From JAGLCW01 sp964427915 (GTDB lineage Bacteria > Caldisericota > Caldisericia > UBA6126): 35,510 nt of DNA. Location: positions 1 through 35,510 of the forward strand of contig CAYRWA010000095.1 in NCBI GenBank assembly GCA_964427915.1, given 5' to 3'. The translations under genes and the position numbers were made by a program. Of the stretch, positions 1 through 10,620 are shown piece by piece. Below the pieces are notes generated by a model. That model did no database searches. It had not been told where the DNA came from and saw only the letters and a list, made by a program, of their open reading frames with translations. The stretch's first letter is position 1, and each line of letters opens with the position of its first letter.

Positions 1-3000
1 CCTTTTCACCGTGAAAGAGCTGTTTTTCGTACAAGTAAAATTTTCCAAATTGATTCTTGATTTGAAGTTGATCGTTACTAATATTCCCAAAAAGAAGACG
101 ATCAACACCAGTGTTGGTATCCGATTGTATCCAGAATCGAGAGGGATTCTGTAGACTCACCATGGCATCGGAAGAAATGCCACCTTTGGAAGGGCGGTAA
201 TATGTGTAAGAATCTACACATTCAAACAGCGGATTAAAAAGGAAAATGTGCGTATAGTAATATTTTGAAGAAGCCCGAACAACAATGTAATCTTTACCCT
301 CTGCTTGGATAGGGAAAAGAGAATCAATGTAGCAGAGGATTTCGTAGTCTTTTTTGTTCTCTTCTTCATCTCGCAATTGCTTGAGTTGGAAGGGCCTTTG
401 ATACGGTTTTTGGTTGCCTTGCCAAATAGTACACATCGTACCCTCAAATGGATCAACACCTGTGTCGAGAAGTTCTAAGAAAGACTTCAAGGCTGCATTG
501 CGTTTGTGAATATACTGAGATTCTTCTTCTGTTATTTGATTGAAATCCGTTTGGAAATGGGGAGGGAAAAGTTGAACACCAGGGAATTGTTTGCAAGTCG
601 TTTCTTGGTATGTCAAAGATTCATTGACGGTAAGATTTTCAAGGAATTGAAAAGAGTTTACTTCGGATCCTCTATTCTCCATATACATTTGTGTAGGCAC
701 GTGTTTTTCTATCGATTGGAGAGAATAGGCATTTTCTGTATCGGGCTCATAGAAGAATTGGCACGTCTGTTGCAGGGGTTTTTCTTTCTCAAGGAGTGAT
801 TCATATTGAAAATAGATAGCTCCATCTATTGCAAGTAGTTCTGGTTTTTGAATGGCAGTATCATGAAACAGTGGCATGGAAATGAAGTCATCTTGTTTCT
901 CAGAATACATCCAAAGAGCTATATAGGCTTCTTTGTTTTCTAGAGAGAAGTACAGAACGACCAGTTCTTTTAGGCCATCTCCGTTGACGTCTTGCAGGAG
1001 AGATTGTCGAAAAGGTAGATAAGGGGCATTGGGCATAGATTTGAAATCAAGAGAACCTGCTACAACTGGAGCATCGAGGCCCTTCCCCTCAGCCATCATA
1101 CCGATTTTGGAATGGTTTCCATCGCCTGTAAGAAAAAGTAGTTCGGTTTCGGAAGATTGAGTAAAGTGCCCGTGCAGTACTTGTTGTATATAGTATGCAT
1201 CTAAAACATCCCACCCAGGGGATAGAGGATTGTATCCATGGAAACGTGAATAAGAACCTAGGTTTTCTTTGTATCCAGCAAGGTGGTAGGGGTGGAAATC
1301 AGAACAAACGCTGGGTTTAAAATCTTGAAACGAACAACAGTAGTAGAGCCCGTCGAGTTCGAAATAGAGAAGGTCCCATTCGATATGAGCATTCTCGTGA
1401 AATCCTTTCTGAATCTTGTGTAATATTCCCGTGGTCATATTGTAGGCAAGTAGGTAGTAGTCGCTATTGTCTGTACCTACGCAGGCTTGAAAGATAAGAT
1501 TGTTTTTGTAATACAAATAATTGGTGCAACGAGGTTCTACCTTTAGTAATTGATTTTTTGTCTGGGGTACAGTGGTTTTCTCTAGCTCCATAATGAAAAC
1601 ATCTTTATAGTTATTCTTCACTACAAAGTAGTTGTTTTGATAGGCAATGGCAGGATCTATGATCTCCCATCCAACATGTTGCTTACTGATATCGTAAAGG
1701 TTTATCTCTAGGGGTTTACCAGGCGCAAGAGAGAACTGCATCATAAAAGCATTGTCGGTAGAGTCTTTTGCCAGAGCTATAAAGCTATCAGCCTGTACAA
1801 AATACAGATCTACTATTTGATACAATGGAGTGGGATATAGCCACAAAGGGGTTCCAGACATCATGTCGATGAGATGGAAACCTTCTTGGTTGAAGGATAA
1901 AAGGTGGGATTCTGAAACGAATACTCCTTTTAAAGAAGGCAATGTCCACTCGTATTTTTTCTTTTCTTCAAGTAAACATTGTGCATAATCTCCTAAATCC
2001 TTAGTCCAGAGGATTTCTTTGGTGGGAATGTGCAGGCACGAAAATGTAGAGCTATAGGTTTGGAATAGAATATAGTTCCCATGAATGTAGGTATTGATTG
2101 GATCTGAAAACGTCAAAAGAATTTCATCGTTAAGAGCACCACTTTTCATATCTAGAACGCTGAGAATAGAGTTTCTCTTGATATATGCCTGGCCATTGTC
2201 ATCGATACCGCAAAAGTAGGTGTCTTGACTAGGAAAAGTAAATGACCACATCTCTTCTCCTGACTCCCCTTTGATGGCAGAAAAGGTCGTTCCCTTTTGG
2301 CTTCGATGACGGGCAAGAAACGAAGTTTCAAACATGCCAATAATGTTGTAATATTCCTCCCAGGCGATTCTCCCTTTTTCTAGGTCATAGCATATCAATA
2401 AGGGAGTATCGTAGGGTTTGTCAACAGCGGTAACGAGATACTGATCGTGTAGTATCATTTTGTCTATATCAAATCCATAAAACTGTGGAAATTCTATAGG
2501 AGGGAGGTTTTTCTTTTGTATCATATCAAAACGAGCACAAGAATGAATTGTTTCCTTCAGCTCTTCGTTGTAATGACTCACAAAGTATCGGATTTCATGT
2601 TGATATACAAAGGAGGGATATCGTTCCAGTTTCCAGTCGTCAGGATTTCGTCTATAGCTGTTTTCAGCCAAAGTTGTTGATTGCATGGGAGAATAGTGGA
2701 CGGTACCTAGGTTTTCACGAGCAAAGTTGTAGTAGTAAAAGTACCACCCAAAAATTGAATCCATATACATCGAGTCTGGGAAATCTGTGGCAATAAGGAT
2801 ATTTGGGAAAAGAATAATCCCTTTTTCAGGACTTTCCTTCATTATGTCAAGTTTGTGATAAATTTCTTCCACCTTATTCCCATTTTCTATATCCAACCAA
2901 AAAGCTTGACATAGTATAGAGTTGCTCGGTTTTTGAAGAGGATATTGGAACGTTACCATTTCATCATGAAGGTAGGCATCCTGTAAGATGTCAGTATTGT

Positions 3001-4083
3001 GTTCTGTAGAAGTATAGTCCTTTTGCCAACGAGGCTGGTAGGATTCATCAAGGCACTGTATCCGTAAGGTAGACCCTTGTTTGGGGGAGGATATGGAGCT
3101 GCATACTATGGGGCTGGTTTTTTCCCAAAAAACCTTCCAGCCCAAACCTTCTATCTCTTCGTTTACAGAGGGATGATACGTTATCAGTTGCGATTCTTCC
3201 CACAAAGGAGAGGGGATGGTTTTGGTTGCTTGTAAGAAGGGCACTTCTTCTACTTGATTGGGTGGGATCAAAAATGTGTATGCTGTCCCAAAACCATCTT
3301 GTGTCAAAATGGAGAGAAACAGGGGTGTGTTTTCAGTGGGTTTACTGGATGGTTGCAATTGAGAGCTTATGCGCAGAGTATCTTGCGGGAGACTGGATTG
3401 AAAAACCACCTCTCCGGAATCCATAGAAAAAAAGCGAATGTGCCATTGGTCCATGAGGTTTTCAATAAGAGCTAGGTACTTCTCCGTACAACCAACAACC
3501 TTGTACTGCTTTATGGAATCTGGAAATAAGTATTCCCATTCAAGAGTTTGTGTTGATTTTGTTATTTTTTGTATAGATATAGAAGGTTCTTCAAGCAAGA
3601 TGCTATGGTCGGTGGCTCCAATACAGAATTGAGTAGAGGATGAAATGGGAATGCTGTGGAATTGTTGTAGGCGCTTTGTTTTCAATTCAATTTCTTCAAT
3701 AGAGTCTTCGAAGGTAAGAATGATAGAAGAATGGTGATACACAAAAGGAAGCTGCTGATTCCACTTGGATAGAAATTGACCAGCATATTGAATATCTCCA
3801 GAGGGGACATCGATCCACAAAAACTCACACGGAATATCTGTTCCTCTAGCCACAAAAAGATGATCTCCCACTACTTGTGCTTTCACAAGAGTGTGGTATG
3901 AATATCGATCAAAGGGTATACTTGGGTCTGTAAAATCATCTAGATCGGATACTTCCCAAAGCCAGTTGTAGTCTATTGGTTGTTTTGTTTCAAAAGCAAG
4001 ACTAGTTGGGAATTGAATGGAAAACAAACACAGCACGAGTACCCAACATAAGAAAATGGACACCTTCTGCATCTTTTTTTTCA
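1..4083 (-). CDS. Large exported beta-propeller-like protein, 3' end outside window, apparent frameshift near start
   Basis: Not recognised as a named family. I followed one minus-strand frame with no stop from 4072 to the window edge, more than 1350 codons. It begins MQKVSIFLCWVLVLC..., a classic signal peptide ending near SLA, so the product is exported. Residues about 480-750 carry repeats resembling PQQ/quinoprotein propeller blades (EKGRIAWEEY, TKEILWTKDLG, SGTPLWLYP). Near residue 1025 is DVNGDGLKEL, an EF-hand/FG-GAP-like calcium loop. The best ribosome site (GGAGG, 6-base spacing) serves an ATG at 4083, but that ATG is one frame off: after ATG come seven A, and eight would give MKKKMQKV... 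and join the long frame. The ATG at 4072 is in frame but 17 bases from GGAGG. The cause may be a sequencing indel, slippage or a real mutation. Function unknown; a surface or binding protein is an inference. Confidence 0.75.
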
Positions 4084-4108
4084 TAGGAAACCTCCACGAA
4101 GCATCTTG

Positions 4109-4137
4109 CATTGTATGGTAGTAAATATTTTGTGGAA
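4109..4137 (-). promoter_or_regulatory. Candidate sigma-70 promoter for the large exported protein
   Basis: On the minus strand TTTCCA (4137-4132), a 17-base spacer, then TACAAT (4114-4109). The -10 box lies 25 bases upstream of the ATG at 4083. The -35 box matches consensus at four of six positions. The 115-base gap between this gene and the SNF2 stop shows no clear terminator. Confidence 0.4.
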
Positions 4138-4198
4138 ACCAAGAGATAAAAGTGACAATATAGAAACAATATTACTATCTTTATGATATTGATAGGGG

Positions 4199-7153
4199 CT
4201 ATTCGATTGTTAGCTCTTCATCGAGTTGGATAATGGATTGAATTTCTTCATTGGATAATTCTGTGTACCATTGATCGCGAGAAGGAAGAACTTGATTGTA
4301 CAGTTGTGTTTTTTGTTCAATAATGGTATCGATGTGTTCTTCAAGTGTTCCCGATACAACAAATTTGTGCACCAATACATTTTTGTATTGGCCAATACGA
4401 AAAGCTCTGTCGGTGGCTTGGTTTTCAACGGCAGGATTCCACCATCGATCGTAGTGGATAACGTGGTTTGCATTGGTCAGGGTAATGCCCACCCCACCTG
4501 TTTTGAGCGACAGAATAAATATCTGAGATCCTTTTTTGTATTGCTGGAAAGCATCAATCATTTCATCTCTTTTTTGTTTGGGTGTCGCCCCACAAATGTA
4601 ATAGACCGGATCGCGATAGTGCTGAAGAAAATACTCATACAAAATAGATCCCATTTGTGCATACTGCGTAAATATGAGTACATTTTCGTGTTGATTTCGG
4701 ATGGTCTCTAATATCTCACACAATCGAATTAACTTTCCAGACCGGTTTTCATAGGGTCCTTTTTTCTTGGTGTATTGAGCGGGATGGTTGCAGATTTGTT
4801 TTAATTTGGTAAAGGCTGCAAGAATACTACCTTTCCTTTGTATGCCTGTTGCTGTGTCAAGATCATTTTTAATCTGTTCTGTAACAGCTTTGTATAGGCG
4901 AACCTGTTCTTTTGTAAGAAGGCAATATTCTTTTGCCTCAATTTTTTTAGGTAAATCTGGGGCAATTTCCTCATCCGTCTTTTCACGTCGCAAAATAAAA
5001 GGGCTTGTAATCGATTTCAACTTTTTCAGTTGCTGTTCATCTTTGGCTATATGGATGGGCTTGAAATACTGTTCGTGAAAATATTTTCTCGATCCTACAA
5101 AACCAGGGTTGATGAAATCCATAATCGACCATAAGTCCCCGATATGGTTTTCAAGGGGTGTGCCTGTAAGCGCTAGCTTAAAATCTGCTTGCAAATGTCT
5201 TGCTGCTTTTGATTGCAACGTAACTGGGTTTTTTATATTCTGTGCTTCGTCTGCAATCACAATATCCCAAGGGATTTTCTTTAAAAAGGAGAAGTCTCGG
5301 TAAAGAATTTGATAACTTGTTATAACAATATTGAAACCCTTTATGGTAGAAAGAAAACTCTCATCTTTGAGACGGTTTTGTCCATGGTGCATGTAAGCGG
5401 ATATATGGGGAGTAAACTGCTTGATTTCATTTTTCCAATGATTCATCACTGATGTTGGGCATATAAGCAGGACAGTAGAAATTGGGTTAGTCTGAAGATG
5501 TTGTTGCAAAAACGCAAGTGTTTGAATTGTTTTACCCAATCCCATATCGTCTGCAAGACAAGCTCCAAAACCCCATCGGTATAAGAAATGTATCCAAGAA
5601 AAACCAACAGTTTGATAGTGACGTAAGACTCCCTTCATTTTTTCTGGTTGCTGTAACAAAGGAATACTCTCTGGATGTTGTAATATAGTTTTGAAATTCT
5701 CAATTTCTTTGGTGAAGGATATGGAGTGAATGGGAATTGCCTCCCATTTGTTTTCAATTCCTAGAGACAATGCTAAAAGAGTTTTCATAGATATCGATGG
5801 TTCTTTTTCTTGAAGGTGGGAGATTGAAGATCGCATTCTTTTTGGATTGATATACACCCAGTTTTGATGAATTCTAACGAGAGGTTCTTTTTGCTCAGAA
5901 AGAACCCGAATGTCTTTTTCTGTCAGTTCAATTTCATCTAAGTAGGCCGTTATATTGCATTGCAGGAGGTCTTCCACTGGCTGCTTATCGGATGCTTTTA
6001 AAGAAGGGAAAGGAGGGGGCGTGATCTGAATTTTTAGTTGTTGTTCTGCTGCTATGTTTTCCCACCACTGCGGAAGTTGTGTCCAAAATCCAATACGCTG
6101 AAGCTTGGGAGCATCTTTTTGTAAAAAAAGAAAAGCTTCTTTGGTTGAAAACTGAACTTTGTACTTGCTAAACATCTCCGGATGCAATCGGATAGTAGTG
6201 CTAAAGGAGTTCATATACTCAATCATGGAATGTATATGTGTCTCAGAAATAGGAAGAGAAGAATGATCTTGCTGATGTGGTTTGTCCTTTCCTTTTTGGA
6301 TAGATAAATCTATGATTTGTTCTGGTTCTGTTTTGATGCGCAACAAGCATTGGAGATGCCAGTTGTTTTCATCTTCATCGGAGGGTTCTTGAAGCCTAAT
6401 ACCAAACTGGTATTGGGGGTTGTCTATGATAGAAGGAATAAATGAATGAGCATCCTCATACGGTTCTGTCATTGCATCACTGTACTCACCCGTATTGCCA
6501 GAAATCTCGTAATGCTGGATAGGAGAACTTTCCCGGGTAGACATCGAAGAATCAAAATGGTGTTGATAACTAGAAACTGCAAGTGTAAAAACAGCATCTA
6601 AAATGTCTTTTCGCGACTCTGTTGGAAGTTTTTCAGCAGAAAACGATCCATTTTTGCAAAACAGAGGAATGTTATGTCCAATCTGCATGATTACTTGCTT
6701 ATCTTTTGGTCGGAAGAAATGTTGTATGTCTACGATGTTGATGGGGAGACTTTGATAAAAGTAAGGAAGAAGTATTGCCTGTTGGAGGATTTGGTAGAAA
6801 AAAGAAAAGGAATAGATAGACCACTTAACAGTGTCCCCTACAGAAAAAAGATCATCTTTTCCTAGCAAGGAGGAGTTTTTTACAAGAGAATGGAAATGTA
6901 AGAAGGATAAAGGGATGGAAAGAGTGGAAAAGGATTTTCCTTTTGTACTGTCAGTGGGAGGTTCCCATATAGTAATGGACGCGTCTTCTTTGAAAGAATC
7001 AATACACAATTGGAGAGTGCTTTTTTGTAACAAAATCAGAAATGAAGAACTAGCCTGCTGCGTAGAGTTCCTGTCCAAAAGCCATAAATAAGGAACCTTA
7101 TCTATAAATGTGATCTGTATTTCAGGAACTGTATTAATGACAGATCCGATCAA
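4199..7153 (-). CDS. SNF2/RapA-family helicase-like ATPase
   Basis: A 984-residue member of the Swi2/Snf2 superfamily 2 group, which uses ATP to translocate on double-stranded DNA and displace bound proteins. Motif I is LADDMGLGKT (about 532-541), motif II DEAQ (about 634-637), motif III LTGTPLENHIGDLWS, motif V LKTGGVGITLT and motif VI ATDRAFRIGQ (about 911-920). All catalytic motifs are intact. The N-terminal half is long and poorly conserved, as in bacterial stand-alone SNF2 proteins; I see no SWIM zinc motif. The frame begins with TTG at 7153, overlapping the end of the upstream peptidase gene by 20 bases without an obvious ribosome site, so translation is probably coupled; the exact start is uncertain. 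Third gene of a minus-strand operon beginning with a lipoprotein. Its cellular target cannot be told from sequence. Confidence 0.93.
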   Translation of the reverse strand: MIGSVINTVPEIQITFIDKVPYLWLLDRNSTQQASSSFLILLQKSTLQLCIDSFKEDASITIWEPPTDSTKGKSFSTLSIPLSFLHFHSLVKNSSLLGKDDLFSVGDTVKWSIYSFSFFYQILQQAILLPYFYQSLPINIVDIQHFFRPKDKQVIMQIGHNIPLFCKNGSFSAEKLPTESRKDILDAVFTLAVSSYQHHFDSSMSTRESSPIQHYEISGNTGEYSDAMTEPYEDAHSFIPSIIDNPQYQFGIRLQEPSDEDENNWHLQCLLRIKTEPEQIIDLSIQKGKDKPHQQDHSSLPISETHIHSMIEYMNSFSTTIRLHPEMFSKYKVQFSTKEAFLFLQKDAPKLQRIGFWTQLPQWWENIAAEQQLKIQITPPPFPSLKASDKQPVEDLLQCNITAYLDEIELTEKDIRVLSEQKEPLVRIHQNWVYINPKRMRSSISHLQEKEPSISMKTLLALSLGIENKWEAIPIHSISFTKEIENFKTILQHPESIPLLQQPEKMKGVLRHYQTVGFSWIHFLYRWGFGACLADDMGLGKTIQTLAFLQQHLQTNPISTVLLICPTSVMNHWKNEIKQFTPHISAYMHHGQNRLKDESFLSTIKGFNIVITSYQILYRDFSFLKKIPWDIVIADEAQNIKNPVTLQSKAARHLQADFKLALTGTPLENHIGDLWSIMDFINPGFVGSRKYFHEQYFKPIHIAKDEQQLKKLKSITSPFILRREKTDEEIAPDLPKKIEAKEYCLLTKEQVRLYKAVTEQIKNDLDTATGIQRKGSILAAFTKLKQICNHPAQYTKKKGPYENRSGKLIRLCEILETIRNQHENVLIFTQYAQMGSILYEYFLQHYRDPVYYICGATPKQKRDEMIDAFQQYKKGSQIFILSLKTGGVGITLTNANHVIHYDRWWNPAVENQATDRAFRIGQYKNVLVHKFVVSGTLEEHIDTIIEQKTQLYNQVLPSRDQWYTELSNEEIQSIIQLDEELTIE

Positions 7154-8903
7154 TATTTTGTTTAATTGGCTCTAGAGACTGTTTCCAAAATGCAGGTCTT
7201 GTTACATCAATCCCAACGGAAGCAGCAATTTCTTCGACTGTTCCCTTGCCACAGTTTTGGAGAAGGGTTTTGTATTTGGGTACAAAAGACGATCCACTCT
7301 TTTTGTATTCTACAAACAAACTCTTCCCAAATAGTTCTCCAAAAGTATAGGGAACATTATAAAAATGTCTATTGGGCATGTAGTAGTGGGGTTTATTTAT
7401 CCACATATAGGGATGAAGTATGGAGTGATCTACGCCATTTCTATAGGCCTTGATTTGTGCGTTTTCCATAAGCTTGCATAGGTGTTTGGCATCCAGCAGT
7501 CCTTCTTCGCGAGACTTGAAGACCTGACGTTCAAATTGAAATCGTGAATAAATGTCAACAATGACTTGTGTTGACCTCGTAATGTCCTTGAATAGAAAAC
7601 TCCGTTTTTCTTGTTCTGAGGCATTTTTAATAAAGTACTCTTTAGCAAGCATTTCGTTAAAAATGGAAGCTGTTTCTGCTAAAGGCATAGGAGCACCTTG
7701 GAGGAGAGTGCTTTCTTTGAACATTTGTTGATTATGAAAAGCGTGACCAAGCTCATGGGCCATTGTAAAAACGTTATCAATGCTTCCTGTAAAGTTGAGT
7801 AGAATTCGACTTTGTTTGATTGTAGGGCAAGATGAGCAAAAGGCACCATTTCGTTTCCCTTTTTTGGGGTCTACGTCAATCCAACTTTCTTTAAATGCTT
7901 GAGAACCCATTTGTTGGAGTTCTGGATCAAATGAAGCAAAAATGTCTAGAATTAATTCTGCTGCTTCTTCATAGCTGTACGATGAAGAAGAATTTTGTTC
8001 AATAGGTGCATGCAAGTCATAGAAAGGCAAGCCAACAGTATGTCCCAATTGCTGAGCTTTGTATTGGTTGAATTTCTCAAAAGTGGGGAGCATTTCTTCA
8101 ACAGCTTCAAGCATAGATTCTAGTGTAGAGCGGTTCATGCGATGAGAATGAAGGGCATTGTCTAAAGGAGAAGAGTATCTTCTCTTTTTGGAAAGTTCGA
8201 TAAACTCTCCTTTAATAGCATTCAGAGAAGCAGCACACGACTTCTCAATGAGTTTGTATGCTGACATTTCCATTTCAAAACCAGTTTTTCTCTCTGCAGG
8301 ATCTTCACTGAATGCCTTATTGAGAACTTTTGAGAGGGGGATTTCTTTCATTTCCCCTTCTTTACTTTCTTTTTTTATTGTACAGGTGGCGATTAGCTCT
8401 CCCTGCAGCCGTGACCAGGCTGAACTCCCTGTATTGCGCAGCTGGGATAGTAGCACTTCTTCAGGTTCACTAAGTAGGTGTTTTTCTTCTTGTTGCATAT
8501 GTGAGAAGTAGTATTGAAAGTTTTTTAAATCTGGGTCAGAAGAGAGTTTTGAGGATAAATTGGATACTTCTCCTATCCATTTTTTCATTTTTGTGGCACT
8601 AGCCGTAAGGATGGGCAATTTTCTGTGAAGTGCATCCATATAGTTTTTGGCTAAAGAATTGGATGTATCGACAGCAAGGGTAAGGTGAATTATGCTAGCT
8701 AGCTTATGAATTCTGTTTTCCAACTGTTCTGTGCGATGAACGTATTCTTTTAAAAATTCAATTTCATGATCATGTGTTTTGCACTGGTGCTGCAACCATT
8801 TTGAATACTGCTCTAATTGAATTGGCAGTGATGACCAATCTTGATGAAATTTCGAGGAATAAAAGGAAGGATATAGAACGGATAAATCCCAATTGCGATT
8901 CAT
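7134..8903 (-). CDS. Oligoendopeptidase F-type M3 metallopeptidase
   Basis: A 589-residue zinc peptidase of the M3 family (oligoendopeptidase F/PepF group), predicted cytoplasmic, cutting short peptides. The zinc site HELGH is at about residues 381-385 within MAHELGHAFHN, and the third ligand glutamate is in LAETASIFNEM some 25 residues on. The C-terminal part has the usual histidine- and tyrosine-rich substrate loop (HYYMPNRHFYNVPYTFG). Length is normal for the family and no signal peptide is seen. The ATG at 8903 has AGGAG close upstream. It sits 25 bases after the lipoprotein gene and overlaps the SNF2 gene by 20 bases, so the three are likely cotranscribed, although they share no obvious pathway. 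Confidence 0.95.
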   Translation of the reverse strand: MNRNWDLSVLYPSFYSSKFHQDWSSLPIQLEQYSKWLQHQCKTHDHEIEFLKEYVHRTEQLENRIHKLASIIHLTLAVDTSNSLAKNYMDALHRKLPILTASATKMKKWIGEVSNLSSKLSSDPDLKNFQYYFSHMQQEEKHLLSEPEEVLLSQLRNTGSSAWSRLQGELIATCTIKKESKEGEMKEIPLSKVLNKAFSEDPAERKTGFEMEMSAYKLIEKSCAASLNAIKGEFIELSKKRRYSSPLDNALHSHRMNRSTLESMLEAVEEMLPTFEKFNQYKAQQLGHTVGLPFYDLHAPIEQNSSSSYSYEEAAELILDIFASFDPELQQMGSQAFKESWIDVDPKKGKRNGAFCSSCPTIKQSRILLNFTGSIDNVFTMAHELGHAFHNQQMFKESTLLQGAPMPLAETASIFNEMLAKEYFIKNASEQEKRSFLFKDITRSTQVIVDIYSRFQFERQVFKSREEGLLDAKHLCKLMENAQIKAYRNGVDHSILHPYMWINKPHYYMPNRHFYNVPYTFGELFGKSLFVEYKKSGSSFVPKYKTLLQNCGKGTVEEIAASVGIDVTRPAFWKQSLEPIKQNIDRICH

Positions 8904-8928
8904 AAAAAAGCTCCTTTCAAAAAAAGCT

Positions 8929-10341
8929 TCACGATTGATTCGGAATCCTTTCTAGGCGTATCGTGCTATCCTCATTGCTTACAGCAGAGAAAAAACTATG
9001 TTTGTTAACCACAGAATAATAAATGTAGTTGCCGAGGGAAACCATTTTTGTAATCAGAAAATCTTCATCATAGGTTAGTTGATGTTCAATAAAAAGAAGT
9101 TTTTCCGATGTTGCTTTGCAAGAAAGAATCCAACCTGTTTTAGTAGAATCCTTACCACTGACAAACAGTAACCACGAAGCAGGATCAGTTCGTAAAAAAT
9201 GCAATGAAGTGTCGCTGAAAACAGATCCATCTAGTGGTATATAAACCGGATTTTGTATCTGCACAGAGTTGGTATTGCGATGCCAGATAGGGGTTTGCAT
9301 TGGATGCACGTCTAGATATTTAGGAATGATACAGATTTGTGCACCATTTGGATGGCTTAGAATTCGCACAGCAGATGCTAAGTAGACATTGCTTTCAATG
9401 CAGAGGGGGGATTCTGGGTTTAGTAAATCAACAAGTAACACCCTTGCCACTTTACTTGATTCTTCATCTACTGGAGGTGCATCTGGAAACTGCAAAGCGT
9501 TGTCATGTGCAATGATGTGACGATAATCAAGGAGTGCAAAAACATTTGCTTGGGGGTTTGTATCTGCCAAAAACCATTCTTCGCCAGAAGGTACAGGAAT
9601 TTGAATTTCAATGGGTTTTGAAACGGACCCATTTGACAAAGGGAAAAAGATGTACCGATAAGGGACTTTGGAATAATTACTCGCAACTAAAAGATACCCA
9701 CTTTGAAATTTGTGCAATTTGGTAGGACGATAATTGTTGGGGTTATCTACATGGGTGGAAATTGTTGGAAAAGGATTTTGGATTTTGTAAAGAGAGGGTT
9801 GGGCTGACTCTTGAGCGTCTACAATGGAGAAGACTCCTTCTTTCTCTTGAAAAAGCATGCATTGATTTTGAATGTCTGCCACAAAGGTATCCGGCAGTAC
9901 AGAGTATAGATCTTGGCGTGAGCCTGCCTCGTCGATCCAAAGAGTTTCTTTCTCATTTTGCAATGGATCAACTGTTTTCCAAAATGTTTTGGTGCCATTG
10001 GTCCAAAGGGGGACATTCCATAGACGGATGCTACTGGATTGTGCGCTGATTTCTTTTGTATCTTGATCTGTAACAAGAAGAACCTGGCTTAAAAAAGTAT
10101 CTGTATCAACATGGCTATTGTCTAGGTTTTCTGAGAGATGAACAAAGAGCTTGTTTTCGGATGCATGTAAGAACTCTATTTGATCAGATTCTAACACTTG
10201 TCTGGGGGAGGAGCTGTTGGCTTTTTGATGAGAAGATACACGAGTAGGAACAGATGGCTGAGAAACCTCTGCTTGACAACTTACAATTAAAAAACATAAC
10301 AGCAATAAACCTATGGATACAAACTGTTTTTTTGTCTCCAT
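8929..10341 (-). CDS. Putative lipoprotein of unknown function
   Basis: A 470-residue predicted lipoprotein. The chosen ATG at 10341 has GGAGG five to six bases upstream; an in-frame ATG at 10380 would add 13 residues but lacks a ribosome site and lies on the promoter. The N-terminus METKKQFVSIGLLLLCFLIV ends in a lipobox with the acylated cysteine at residue 22. After a Ser/Pro/Gln-rich linker the protein is beta-rich with repeated hydrophobic strands, which suggests a propeller-like fold, but I do not recognise a named domain. First gene of the operon with the peptidase and SNF2 helicase. Confidence 0.8.
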   Translation of the reverse strand: METKKQFVSIGLLLLCFLIVSCQAEVSQPSVPTRVSSHQKANSSSPRQVLESDQIEFLHASENKLFVHLSENLDNSHVDTDTFLSQVLLVTDQDTKEISAQSSSIRLWNVPLWTNGTKTFWKTVDPLQNEKETLWIDEAGSRQDLYSVLPDTFVADIQNQCMLFQEKEGVFSIVDAQESAQPSLYKIQNPFPTISTHVDNPNNYRPTKLHKFQSGYLLVASNYSKVPYRYIFFPLSNGSVSKPIEIQIPVPSGEEWFLADTNPQANVFALLDYRHIIAHDNALQFPDAPPVDEESSKVARVLLVDLLNPESPLCIESNVYLASAVRILSHPNGAQICIIPKYLDVHPMQTPIWHRNTNSVQIQNPVYIPLDGSVFSDTSLHFLRTDPASWLLFVSGKDSTKTGWILSCKATSEKLLFIEHQLTYDEDFLITKMVSLGNYIYYSVVNKHSFFSAVSNEDSTIRLERIPNQS

Positions 10342-10371
10342 TCCAACCTCCAGATATAACGTCATCTCACT

Positions 10372-10400
10372 ATTATACACGTTATTGATGCATATGAAAA
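10372..10400 (-). promoter_or_regulatory. Sigma-70-type promoter for the lipoprotein operon
   Basis: On the minus strand TTTTCA (10400-10395), 17 bases, then a perfect TATAAT (10377-10372). It lies about 30 bases upstream of the ATG at 10341 and is back to back with the promoter of the symporter operon. Confidence 0.6.
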
Positions 10401-10429
10401 GAAAAGTGAGAACAAAGAAAGAGTTCGTG

Positions 10430-10458
10430 TTTCGTAAATGAAGGCATTTTCTTATAAT
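10430..10458 (+). promoter_or_regulatory. Candidate promoter for the symporter operon
   Basis: A perfect TATAAT at 10453-10458 stands 43 bases before the ATG at 10501. At 17-base spacing the -35 position reads TTTCGT, a poor match, so activation by another factor is possible. An ATG at 10438 opens the same frame but has no ribosome site and lies within this promoter. Confidence 0.5.
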
Positions 10459-10500
10459 GATTTTAGCAATACCAATCTTACACTTTTCAAGGAGGATTTC

Positions 10501-10620
10501 ATGGAATTCTGGGGCATGCCATTCTCAACTTCTCTAGCATTTGTTGTGCTAGCTTTAACAATTATTGTTGCTATTGGTTGGACGATATTCCAAAGCAAAA
10601 AGGAAGAAAACAATGAATAA
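10501..10620 (+). CDS. Small membrane protein preceding the symporter (symporter small accessory protein type)
   Basis: A 39-residue protein, MEFWGMPFSTSLAFVV..., with one transmembrane helix and a charged tail (QSKKEENNE). The ATG at 10501 has a strong AAGGAGG site seven to eight bases upstream; extending to the ATG at 10438 would run into the promoter. Its stop overlaps the start of the symporter gene by eight bases, so the two are translationally coupled. Tiny single-helix proteins directly ahead of sodium:solute symporters are a recurrent arrangement, and this fits the 'symporter small accessory protein' type. A role in folding or stability of the transporter is inferred. Confidence 0.78.
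   Translation: MEFWGMPFSTSLAFVVLALTIIVAIGWTIFQSKKEENNE

Noticed and set aside
506..799. Plus-strand open frame of 97 codons
   Set aside because: It lies wholly within the long minus-strand frame of the exported protein, has no convincing ribosome site and a composition typical of an antisense shadow.
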